Source of the DNA: Norana najaformis
Taxonomy: Eukaryota; Annelida; Clitellata; Crassiclitellata; Hormogastridae
Assembly: GCA_964023275.1 (NCBI GenBank)
Contig: OZ029916.1
Location: 16,496,893 to 16,560,892, forward strand
DNA: 64,000 nt
Direction of reading: 5' to 3'
The position numbers were made by a program, and so were the translations under genes. The notes beneath the pieces are model-generated. The model saw nothing but the letters and a program-made list of their open reading frames with translations, had not been told where the DNA came from and searched no databases. This document shows, one piece after another, positions 11,701 to 22,514 of this stretch. How positions within the stretch are numbered: the stretch's first letter is position 1; each line of letters starts with the position of its first letter.

Positions 11701-13374
11701 TGCACGAAAGGCTGCCATTCAGTCCGGAGAGAGATATTGTGGTTGGAATGACTCGAAACCGTCTTTAGAAGGAGAGGAAAAGGCGCCGCAAAATAACGAT
11801 TGCGTTGGATTACTGTTGCGAGTCATTGGAAGGATAGCTAGCTTTCCAGAGTCACCGGAAATGCGGTAGGGACAATGTCCAGGGTCCATGAGAAATGCCA
11901 GGCCGTACAAATGCATGTTGTTGACTGGGCTGAACATCTCAAATGCCAGTGGAAAAAGAATGAGTATGCTTTAACCAGCTGAATATTGCCCATTTTCTGA
12001 TAGCAGCGATATCAGCAAAGCCATCGCTGGATGCATAGGTTGTAGACTGCAGGTAAGAGGTTGTCACGGTATCTGTGACTGTGACGTCACAGATTAGACT
12101 GCGAACCATAATGCCATAAAATTATGGTGAGACCATGAGGTCTTCTGCCTTCGGTTTTTCATAGATCATCATCATCATCATCATCCTCATCCTCATCATC
12201 ATCACCATCATCATGGTGATTATGATGATGACGACAACGACCTCAGGCCCAGAACGACGTGTTCTAAAGAGTTCTAATCGAATTTGAACTTCGACTGATC
12301 TCTCAACTCCGGTCTACACACAATCACAACCACGTAACACAGACACACCAGCCAGGCACACTCATTCGGCTCCAAAATCCGCCGCCTCGTCACCCGCATG
12401 CGCTGCAACGCCAAAGCACACTGACACAGAAAAACAATTTAACCAATAAATTAAAAACAATTACTTAAATTAAAATCATTTCTCTACACGAATCGTCCCT
12501 TTTGTCACGATCTCTGTTGTCGTTTTTTCTTCTTAAGGATGGTCCATTTGTGTGGGAAAAGAGCATCCAGGGTCATATCCTTAGCGCCTTCTTCTACGGT
12601 TACTTAGTCTCTCAGGTTCCGGGTGGTCTTCTGGCTGAGCAGTTTGGCGGGAAATGGGTTCTGTTCGGCTTTCTCGGGCTGTCGTCCTTAGCAACGCTAC
12701 TGACGCCGATGGCAGCCAGGCTCAGCTTCGTTCTCCTCATCATCCTCCGAGTACTTGTCGGCATTGGTTCGGTAAGTCCGTCTTCTCTGTCATCTTCTTT
12801 AAGTGATTGAGGACCTGCTTGTAATTCAGAACGCGAAATGCACCTGAGGAAGACGGACATCTTAAATCTCTTCTGGCAAGGAACGGAACGTGAACTGCAC
12901 ACTAATAGCAGGTCATTGTTCACTAATTATAAGAATATGAGACCATAACATGCATGTAGAATAGAGCTTAGCTCTATATGGACACAAAAGATCGTTCACA
13001 CATGGATTCCACGATGAATTACCATCTTTATTTTTCGAACCGTTTGGCCTCAATTTCAGAGCCAAAGTCTCAGTCCCTGATCTGAAGATCTCGCCAGGTT
13101 CTCTGGCTGCCATACTTTAGTACAGGACTGCTACAATGGCTTCCGGTATAGCGGCCGTCACCTACATAATGTTGAAGCTAATACCACAAACTAGTGAAAG
13201 TGTGTACACAAGTTCTGAGCCAACGTGTATTTAGTCAGTGATCTTTTTGTAGCTTACAAGGACACACATATTGAGGCGTTTTTGGGATAAAATCTCGAGG
13301 TCAATGATGTAAAAAGCTAACATTAATTTAGCCGGTTGAGTTTCATTTCTTCTGTGCGCGCAACTCTCTGAATG

Positions 13375-13407
<33 letters not shown>

Positions 13408-16400
13408 GGTCTCGATGCAAGGCATAAAGCAGCATTCGCTCTACATAGATATCTTTGAACCTAGCTTCATTAATCGCTCAATGAATGAATGAATTGCTGC
13501 GTCTTCCCACGAAACCATGACGATTCTCTTATCATTCTACCTCGCTCGCTCCGATTAGATCTGCCATTGCCGCTGTCTTGAATGAATGAATGAATGAATG
13601 CATGAATGAATGAACGAACGAATAAACGAACAAAGGAGTGATTGACTGAATAAATGCAGGACATTTTAGTTCATTCATTCAGTCATGCTGTCCCAATCGT
13701 GTGATGCAAAGTTGCAAGAGATGTGCTTTGTGGATGACTTAGAGTGAATTGGCTTTGTTGGTTTTGTGGCAGGGAGCCCTGTTTCCGGCGATGCATGCGA
13801 TGTGGGGGCAGTGGGCGCCACCAATGGAGCGATCCAAACTGACGAGTTTCACCTATGCAGGTCAGAGGACCAATTCATTTCACTTCAGTGTCATCAAATT
13901 CTATTAGATTGTACTATGAAATGAGAGTTGTTGTCCATTATGCTGTATGACATGTATTCTATTGTATTATATTGTATCAGTCAGATGAGCAGAGGTTATG
14001 CATGTATATATATATATATATATTGTTGCTTGTGTCAAACTGTTTGAGCGGGTGTGTTCATAAGGACCTTATAAAAATCTGCAACTCTGTCCTCACAGCC
14101 ACCGATTGGTGTTCTCTTTGCTCGTTTCATATTTTCAGCACGCAGCATGGGAGTTATGCTGTATTCAGCCAATTATCCCGAAATAAGCATCTACAAAACT
14201 CATTAAGCAGCCATGTTGAAAACCAACTTAACTAATTGATTACTTCAGGTTGTATGATGGGAAATGTGATTGCTCTACCGTTGTCGGGTTTTCTCTGTCA
14301 ATATGGTTTTGACGACGGATGGGGGTCTATCTTTTACGTCATCGGTAAGTCAGCCATGTCATTATCATCGTCGTCGTCATCATCATTATCATCATCATCA
14401 TCACCACCACCAATGACAACAAAAACGAATGAAACAACAACATCGTCATCATCACTGTCATGTCAATCGTAATCGTCATCGTCATCAACAACGCCAGCAG
14501 CGACATCATCATCATTATCATCTCTTTTAATCAACATGATGGATGTAACATTTTAATATGCATATTCTATATATCACCATTCATCATATACATAGCTTTT
14601 ATACCACCGTTCACCCTATATTATCTCAATTTTCTATCTATCTTCTTATTTTCTTTCTTTTCTTCGCCGCTGTCTCAATGTATCTGTCTCTCTGCTGGTC
14701 TTTTTGCTGCCTATTTACCTTAGATTTCTCTGACGCATTCCTTCTTTACTCTCACCCATCTTTCCCGTCTCTCTGAAGCCTACTTTTTCTTCGATCTCCG
14801 ACCATGTATGTAAGTTTTTTGTTAAATAAATTTGCTGATCAATCAGTATTTTGTACCTGTCTCTTTCTGTCTCTGTCTCTGTCGCTGTCCCTCTTTGTCT
14901 CTCTCGCAGTAACACTCTGTTGTTTTCCTCTTGTGTCTTTCAAATCGTTACATTCGATATGTGAGACTTGTAATCACCTATAGTTCATAGTGCTAGATGT
15001 AGCCAGATAAGGATTCGCCCGTTACTTTAAACAAATGTCACTGTACAGGAATATCGTCCGTCCTGTGTCTTGTTCTGTGGGCGATTTTCACAAGTAACAC
15101 GCCAGAGTCGAACAAATTCATATCTGCAGCCGAAAAAAAGTACATTGTTTACAGCCTCAAGGGCGAAGTCTCCGAAGAACAGCCAAAAGTAGGCCAATAA
15201 CACGCCACATATGAACACTTAAGAGTTCAGTTTATTTCTTGTAGTTTATAATAACTATAGATGAATTGAGTACTATTTGCATTTATGTTATACTTAGCTC
15301 ATCAGGCGATCATTAAGTTATTCATCAACACTGTTTCATGAGAATTTCTTTGGTCTGTGGTGATATAGTGGCCAGCGGGATCAAAGGACTATATAAGTGT
15401 TCAAGTGTTCATTTGCTTAAAATTCCATGTATGTGACTTTATGAACAAGTTCAGGTGGCAAAGGCCTACATAGGTGGCCGCTGGTAGGCCTAAACATTCC
15501 AAGATTAGTTCGTCTGATAAACTCTCTTCATTTTCAGATCATATCTCTGATTCCTGTTGTTGTGCGCTGTGTAGTTGTCGCAGGTTCCGTGGTTGGAATT
15601 TCTTCGATCTGGTCCTGTCTGGGCTCTGATCATCGCCAACTTCTGCATAGACTGGGGAGGCTACACCTTTCTCACGAACATACCCACCTTCTACAACGAA
15701 GTTCTCCTCTTCGACATCACATCGGTGAGATTTCCTCCCTTAACAACAAAACGTGTTGCTACTGCAGGTACTAGTTCGATTCCGTCTGAGTCCACTCTAT
15801 AAATAAACAAGGTTATAAAGCTACAAGTTCACAACCTTCTTGCAAATTATAACAAACTACGACCTTTGAATTTCTACATGAAGTTGTACATAGCTAATTT
15901 AGCCAACCTTCAATTATTAAATTCTATGTTTAGCTGCTATCGCTTGACCCTTCTAATGAGAATTCTGGTTTGAGCCCCGTTCGTTCATTTTGGTTTCCTA
16001 AATGTTCGCTTACTAGGCTGGTCAGAACTACTATAATTTACTTTTCTGCTAATTATCACCGGTGGGAGATTACGATTGCATTTGTTTTATCCCTCTGCGT
16101 TGGTGTGAGTCACGTGATATTTAAATGTATGTGTGGAAGGACCGACAGGTTGTTGAAATCCAGTACGCGTGTTTACGTTTCAATATACAGCCTGAGTTAT
16201 ACCAGGGTCACTCCTGTAGGTACTCTTGGAATAACATTACAGTTACAGACGTATCGAAAGTGAGCGATTGCCGGATCTAACCTTACTTTTAGTGGCAACA
16301 GCTTTAGGGTGGTTTGGAATTCATATTGGCTCTTTACGATTTTTACGAATAGTGCCTGAAAGATTGCAGACTGGCTATGCATTACTAGAATGCATGAATA

Positions 16401-18709
16401 ACTGTTTATGAACATAGATATGCCTACAACTGGTCTACAATAGGCTGAAAACGTCAGTCTGCTACTATCACTTAATTGTTGATTTCTGAGATGGTATACC
16501 AACTTAGTTGATTTTGGTAAATGAATAATGGCTCGCAATTTAATCTGCTTTTTGAAAAGATATCCTTGTCAGCTGCTTGGTCTTTTAGAATGGGCTTTAT
16601 TCGGCTCTGCCGTTTATTGGACTGTGGGCCAACATGAATGTTGCACCTATCCTCGCCGACTACTTGCGAGCCAGAAATATTCTTTCAACCGGAGTTACCA
16701 GGAAACTTTTCACCTCACTAGGTAAGGAAATTTGGTATAGATCATTTATGCAGGCCAATGTGAAGATGCGTATTTTATTGTACAGCATCAGCGAAGTCAT
16801 ACAATTATTGAATTCAATCATGCAGTATGCCAGGTTGAGTCCTTAACTAGTTCGTGCAGAAGTCATTACTCATTAAGCTTCGCTGCATGGGCTTGGTTTA
16901 CTCCAGGCTAGTACTAAACTCAAACCCACCTGTGGCACTGACAAGACTCATACGTGGTTTGTTGTGACTGTGGCATTGCCATATGTGCATCTGCATCGCT
17001 AGGTAAAGCTCCGAAGTTTAGCCTATACACGTAACTTGCTTAATGTTGAAACAGCTGCATTGATTCTCAAAGGAAAGTCGCATGAGTTTAAGAGTTTAAG
17101 TTTGCGTCGATGTACCGCCGTTTGGCTTGTAAGGCTCAATAGTATCTCACATCAGTGATGTAGGCCTATCTGAGTTTCATCTGTTCGGGGACGCAGACAA
17201 CTTCTTTCGGAAGTACAAGATGAAACGGCTGTACAGTAAAGAAATTTTGATATTTCGTCCCATTATTCTGGCAATGTGTCAACCAACCTGGGATATGAAT
17301 TCTTGCCTTTCTTTGTCTATATTCCGTCACAGGTTCAGAATATGCAAATTTGCCATGCAATTGCGATTATGATATAGTCTCTAATTAAATGGTGATCATT
17401 TGCAATGAAAACTGCGTATAACGGTGATGCTAACAGTACTTCTGTTTTTATTCTCAATTTGTTTTTTGGCTGTTTTAAGGACTATTTGGAGCGACGGTGT
17501 TTCTGATAGCCGTTACTTTCCTTGACTGCACGCAGACCTTGTTGGCAGTGACCCTACTGACCTTAGCAGTAACGACCAGCGGATTCGTCTTTCCGGGATT
17601 CTTCGTCAACCACATGGACATCGCCCCAATCTACGCTGGCACCCTGATGGGTATTTCGAATGGGGTGGCCGCCATATCGGGGTTCATAGCGCCGAATATC
17701 GCCGCCATCATGACGACGTCGGTAAGTCGATGTAAAAAGTCTCTGTGAGCACCTGTTGGCGAAATGTATCAGATACATTAGGCAAACACAAGGTAATTGT
17801 TTCCTGGGAACAAAAGCGATGTACCATGGGGACATGTACATTTCTATGTAATGCGATCTTTTGGGGATTGAGGTATGTTCTATTCGATAGAATTTACATG
17901 CTGAAGATAAATAAGTTTGTAATGAAATTGGACGTGAAGTGATGTTGTGTTGTGCCTTGACGTATTGTAGCAGTTTAAATCATTTGATTAGATTTATACA
18001 GCAGAACTTCACGAGTGTGAAGTATACAATATGATATGTACTGAATTTTGTAACAAATAGGCCTACGTAAAAGTTAAAACGGTACTCTACTTTGTTTCTT
18101 CTAAGAAGTTCTTTCTAAAGAAGGCCATAAGATTACCTAATTTACGTCGGTCGCGTTGCATTCGTTACGTTGCTGCTACACTCAGCCATGTCACTTCATA
18201 TCAAAATGAACCTCACGTCCTAACCACACTACACCACATCCAGGATCTCTGAGCATGATGTCAACTGTCAACTGTGGGTGGAAATATGTGTGTGCTGGAA
18301 CCCGCTAGTGTTGACCTTTTCGAGTTATCAGAGCACTGTTTGTATGTTGATGATCCTTCCATTCTTAACGAACTTTAACGCCGTTTAGGATAGCATAGGC
18401 AGCACTTTATGAGTTACCTAACAGACGCTATATTATGTGTCTGGTTAACTAACTAACTAACTAACACGACCTCACATCACACTACGCCTCACCACAGTAC
18501 ATGTATAACATTGGCTGTTTTTTCTGTAGCAAACCCGTGAGGAGTGGCAGAAGGTGTTCTTTATCTGTGCGGGTGTCCAGTGCTTCGGTGGCCTCATGTT
18601 CATCTTGCTTGCATCGGGTGAACTTCAGCCGTGGGCCAAAGAACGAGCGCAAGAGTCGATTGAACTGGAAGTCAAGAGCTTTCCGGCAGCCGAATCCAAT
18701 TCCAAATAA
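8695..18709 (+). CDS. SLC17-family anion transporter, copy 1 (complete, 10 coding exons)
   Basis: Exons: 8695-8746, 11136-11407, 12538-12771, 13773-13860, 14249-14344, 15049-15188, 15584-15724, 16589-16721, 17480-17721, 18530-18709. All junctions are GT-AG, phases fit throughout, and the sum (1,578 bp) gives 525 aa, close to the usual family length. Expected topology is 12 membrane helices. Helix 1 carries [16 protein letters not shown]. The following luminal or extracellular loop (residues ~62-108) has three N-glycosylation sequons (N62, N79, N103). Helix 2 has [12 protein letters not shown], helix 4 and its loop have [20 protein letters not shown], and exon 9 has [19 protein letters not shown]. 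Closest by motif are sialin-like members, but helix 4 lacks both acidic residues found in sialin. No frame break is seen. Substrate is unknown. Confidence 0.93.
9805..9842 (-). mobile_element. Truncated tRNA-like SINE head in copy 1 intron 1
   Basis: It corresponds to the tRNA-like segment at 30,358-30,412 in block B but lacks the A-box half, so block A has lost about 20 bp here. Confidence 0.35.
10060..10885. other. Segment of copy 1 intron 1 absent from block B
   Basis: Flanking sequence matches block B around 30,850-30,895 with nothing in between there. The ~0.8 kb contains short TATATTGTATAC-type repeats near 10,340-10,390 and no recognised gene. It is an insertion in A or a deletion in B. 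Confidence 0.5.
11441..12043. other. Segment of copy 1 intron 2 absent from block B
   Basis: Intron 2 is 1,130 bp here and 528 bp in copy 2. The extra ~600 bp sits between TTTCCCCAC and TGTAGACTG, which are adjacent in copy 2. It includes a GTAGTA/CAGCAG tract near 11,630-11,670 and no recognised coding sequence. Confidence 0.55.
12165..12240. repeat. (CAT)n/(ATG)n microsatellite in intron 2
   Basis: The tract has CAT/CCT units followed by complementary GATGATGAC units, so it can fold back. A shorter version is at 31,565-31,640 in copy 2. Confidence 0.8.
12538..13860 (+). CDS. SLC17 copy 1 exons 3-4: helices 2-4 and the helix-4 active region
   Basis: Exon 3 (12538-12771, 78 codons) and exon 4 (13773-13860, 29 codons plus one base) meet inside helix 4. 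The junction reads LRVLVGIGS then [11 protein letters not shown], giving R179, V182, S186 and H194. In human sialin the aligned positions are R168, E171, E175 and H183. The Arg and His are kept while both Glu positions are neutral here. The same replacements occur in copy 2. The [10 protein letters not shown] loop after helix 4 is intact. Confidence 0.85.
12990..13660. repeat. Block A-specific part of intron 3 with (TTA)n and (GAAT)n tracts
   Basis: Intron 3 is 1,001 bp here and 336 bp in copy 2. The extra sequence holds about ten TTA units at 13,377-13,406 and (GAAT)n at 13,577-13,625. Copy 2 keeps only three ATTC units near 32,395-32,410. Confidence 0.55.
14360..14525. repeat. (CAT/CGT)n-rich tract at the start of intron 5
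   Basis: The Ser- or Met-rich frames across this tract are artefacts of TCATCG-type repeats. It begins right after the donor of exon 5 and is shared with copy 2 (33,980-34,145), so it predates the duplication. Confidence 0.8.
16157..16470. other. Segment of copy 1 intron 7 absent from block B
   Basis: Intron 7 is 864 bp here and 556 bp in copy 2. The surplus lies between GGTTG and TAATTGTTGATTTCTGA, which are close together in copy 2. No gene or known repeat is recognised. Confidence 0.45.
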
Positions 18710-18894
18710 CCGATCGTTCAGCATCAAAGAGTTTTGAAAGAATGTAATGAATCGGGAGCCATTTTTGTCCGATTTAATTCGAAAATAATCCTATCATTAA
18801 GATTGTGAACAGTTTTGTCAGAATATTACTACAAACTAACTATTAAAACATTGGTCGCATTTCAGCTTTTTCTGGATTATGTTCTACTTTACTT

Positions 18895-18985
18895 TGTACC
18901 TGTACTTGTAATCGTAAATTTGTGTAGCACCTCTTCATAAGAAACTCCTCAGAGGCTTTTCGAACGTGCAGTATATAACTTATGA
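18895..18985 (-). mobile_element. LINE/SINE tail relic in the 3' flank of copy 1
   Basis: Read on the minus strand it has GAGGTGCTACACAAATTTACG followed by ATTACAAGTACAGG, like the tails at 1,690-1,832 (+) and 43,090-43,225 (-). The matching segment in block B is at 38,325-38,385, so it was present before the duplication. Confidence 0.4.
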
Positions 18986-19384
18986 CACAACTGAGTTAGA
19001 GGATATGTATGTATCCTCTAACATATGATGATATAATTTTACAGTCACATATATTTCTATACTTATATGGCTTTATAGGGCGCTGCATAAGGATCTAGCC
19101 GTAGACATGTGTTTTTCGATGTGATTTCTGTGGTGAGGCTAATGCATATTCCAACGGTGCATCGAAATAGGAATTTTTTCGCTTACCGCTGTCGCTTCTG
19201 CTGACGTCAATGCACAATACATCGACATGGAGGAGAGCAGAGTTTAGAGAGCTTTTCCGTTACCTGAAAGCCTTCGTTCCAAGTGTAAGCTCACTTCAAG
19301 ATGATCACAGCTAGGAACTACAAGGACCTGCATAAATATTCTGGTCAGTTTTAGAATTTGCACCGATTGAGATATTGCTGTTCA

Positions 19385-19386
<2 letters not shown>

Positions 19387-19468
<82 letters not shown>

Positions 19469-19482
19469 CAGAGAGACAGAGA
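19387..19482. repeat. (AT)n plus (GA)n compound microsatellite
   Basis: About 15 AT units are followed directly by a purine run of GA units with a few AA and CA interruptions. Confidence 0.95.
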
Positions 19483-19639
19483 GATTTGAAATATTGGCAG
19501 AGGTCTCAACCAACACAACAACTGCAATTCAAAAAGAGGAAAAGTTGTGCATCTGCTGAACGGCTGGAAAAGAAATGGTCCGTTTCACATGATACACATG
19601 GATTCAAATCTTGAACGACGATCTATTTAAATGTAAATG

Positions 19640-19800
19640 TATAGGTTTTAAATAGCGACCGTGTGGCTCGACCTTCTCATTTTGCAATGAATTTATCGGG
19701 TGAGATCCTTCACCACCGCTGCCCGTTTGAATGGGCGCCGCCCCATTTAAGGTCCCCGTGCACGGACCGTATAGGAGGAGACTAATCGGTGATTTCTTAA
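19640..19800 (-). repeat. Dispersed ~150-bp repeat, member 1
   Basis: Core phrases on the minus strand are GTGCACGGGGACCTTAAATG, GCCCATTCAAACGGGCAGCG and GTCGAGCCACACGGTCGCTA. The same phrases in the same order occur at 41,335-41,490, 55,826-55,945 and 58,415-58,550, with a fragment at 41,862-41,908. It has no open frame and looks like a non-autonomous interspersed element of unknown class. Confidence 0.65.
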
Positions 19801-21149
19801 GCACGCGTAAAGTATATTTTCATGCCATTCATCTCTTTTGTATAATTTAAGGACGAATGGGTCTTGAAATTAAAAGCTATGTTTTTAGGGATACTGTAGT
19901 TTGTTTATTGTAAAAGCAATAATGAATAAAATGCTTCGTTTATATATGTCGTGAAAAACGATAACTGTCATCGAACTAAGTTGAAACCAGCAATCTAGCG
20001 CAGTAAATAAATGAAGGAGAGTGTAGCCTAAATACCGGTGAGTCGAACGTATTATTATTTTTTTTATAATATATTTATATTATAATGTATTATTTTATTA
20101 TTAGTCCAATGTATTATTATTCATTTCCCTAGTCTTTATATCTACCGCACATGAATTGTTCATGTACCTACCATATCATAGCTTCTAAACGTCCCTTACA
20201 GAACATTGCCTTAATATCCTTTTCCTATATGACATTTCTACAGGCTATGGTGTATTTAGAGGTCAAATTCTGGTTCCCCGCGGTTGTGTAGTATATATAC
20301 TGTACCCATGACAGAAGTCGATGTACAGGCTTTATAACTATTATGAACGATTAGAACTTAATCATGCTAGAGTTACGAGTTAACATATTAAACATAATTT
20401 ATGATATGGGTGGCAGTGAGTCAGACCAGAGCTCTTTTCAAAGAACTAGGGCCTACATATGCACTTCCGGCATGTCTGCCATTTTTATTATGTGTATTTG
20501 CTTTTAATAAACCATTCTATTTATCCTGGATTTAATCAGTAAATTACAACACATTATTAATCAACCAAAGCATTAAAAGATCATAAATAAACAAAGTGAT
20601 TTAAACATCCATCCCGCATGTAATTTTCTTCTTATTTATAATAGGCTATACGAGCTAATTTGAATAATTGATTAATTCGACTCACACAGTGAAGCCATGT
20701 AAATCATGATACTCTTTCGTTGCTTCATTCGCCACATTCCTAGTTATTCTACGGGTGATACAGATGTCTGTATTTGCGTAGCCATGGTGTTGTAAATGGC
20801 TTGGCATATGCTGTAAACGAACTTTTAATCGGACAAACCTTGTTCGTGAAAAGAGAACAACATCCACTTAAAAGTCATTCTAATTTTCAAACGTGGGTGT
20901 ATTGTTCCGAAAACTATAAAAATATAAGCATCACTTATTCAGATATTTATGGCATTTCGGATTTGCATATTTACTGCATATGTAAGTGTATAATTCAATT
21001 TTCGATCGAATAAGCTATATGCTGTGCATAATAACGCTTATGTAAATTTAATTGTTTTTTCAAGCTTACGTGTGAGTGTACTTGTTTATGTATGCACTGA
21101 TTGCACTCGTGGATATTTACACGATATGTCGTATATATTTATATCATCT

Positions 21150-22514
21150 TGCTTATGTTGTTTGACTGTTGTGACCCACCCACTGCTGCGATTCTCCGCT
21201 CAGTCGATGGACATGTAGCGTGTTAACAAATGCATCACTAACTTACTTTTATAGGCTAAATAGTATGTGTTAGCACGATAATGTCAGCCACGCTAAAGCA
21301 CCATAGACATGCCGCTTCAGGTCGCAGGTCCTCCTCTTATCCATTATCTATGGTTGTTATTTAGGCGTCAGATGGTGTTGTTTGTTGATTACTTCCGGAT
21401 CCGTAGTCTTCTGCTAATAGACTGTGGCATTAAAATATGGTTGTTTTAGATTTAGCAAGTGTATGCAAATTTAATATTTAAGATATATTATTTCCAATGA
21501 CTACCCTTATAATATATGCATACATAAACCACAATCCACAAAGAAGAGACGTTTCGAAAGTGGAGCTAGTAAGCGACTTAGGCAAAAGTTGTTTGAGGCG
21601 GCAATGAACAAACAGTGTGTACACAATTTCTTAAAGACATATAGCAAAGAGGCGCAAACTGCTTTCTTCAGGTTCTAACGAGCAGTTTTAACAACGTCAG
21701 CAGTGATTTGCAGTCAGAATCTGACATACCGACTCATTCTGCCGTTACAGTATGCGATCCGAGACCAACAGCACCAGACACTGTTGTTCATTTAGCAGTG
21801 CCGTCGTGACTTTTTTCTTTGCAAACGCATTAATCAGTTAATTAAAATCCAGCGTATGTGTTAGATCACAGTTAATGTTAAACATCGCGAGCCAGTTCTT
21901 GGCCCATTGATGAACGATTGAAGTTCTTTACCGGCTTTAATACGCTGAAGCTGCGTTCAGATGAAGCAACTGATCCTGGTAAAGTCAAGAAGGTATACTC
22001 AGTGCATCTGTTATATTTGGAAACACGTCGGTGAGTCCAATCTCCAACATTTGCTGAAGTAATTCTCTTGACTTGCACGCCGCTTTAAAGTTAGTGTAGT
22101 ATATTTCGCTTGAGAAAGATAACCTCATCGCCGAGGTCTGATGAAACCTCTTTACTGTGCTTTCACTTGAACGTTTCGACTGCAGAATGCTACTCTTCAT
22201 CAGTCAGTGTATTGAATTTCCAAGGAGACTCAAACGCATTAGAAATCTACTGCAAAAAAGTGGAAACGATGCCCGAGACACCTGAGCATGGAGTCAACCG
22301 TGAGTCACTTTTTCGTTCATTTTAGCAGTGTTTTCCTGGCTTTCACGGTGCGTGGCTTCATCCATGTAACTGTGACAAATATATTAATTTTGTTTCATTT
22401 ATATATTCTTCAGTTCCTGCTTTAAAAGGGTATTGTTTGGGCATAATTGGAGTACTTGAGTTTGACATACTATAAGTGTAATTCAGTTTATGCTTCATTT
22501 TACAAATCTCTGTG
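21150..22514. other. Spacer after block A
   Basis: AT-rich sequence with no recognised gene, element or extended tandem repeat. It has no counterpart in block B. Confidence 0.4.

Larger units (their letters stand above)
19143..20395. other. 1.25-kb segment of block A 3' flank absent from block B
   Basis: The flanks GGTGAGGCTAATG and GGTGGCA are adjacent in block B near 38,560-38,590. The segment contains (AT)n at 19,387-19,417, (GA)n at 19,419-19,482 and one copy of the dispersed repeat at 19,640-19,800. No gene is recognised. Confidence 0.6.
5290..21150 (+). repeat. Segmental duplication block A (contains SLC17 copy 1)
   Basis: From about 5,300 the sequence aligns with block B starting near 26,025, beginning with the shared phrase GCGACGCAAACCATCAAA. 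The match continues through the upstream flank, all exons, most intron sequence and the 3' flank to about 21,130. It is interrupted by block-specific segments at 5,549-7,529, 10,060-10,885, 11,441-12,043, 12,990-13,660, 16,157-16,470 and 19,143-20,395. Boundaries were placed by eye. Confidence 0.8.

Noticed and set aside
11719..11937. 72-codon minus-strand frame in copy 1 intron 2
   Set aside because: It lies in a block A-specific insertion with no recognised domain or homologue in the window.
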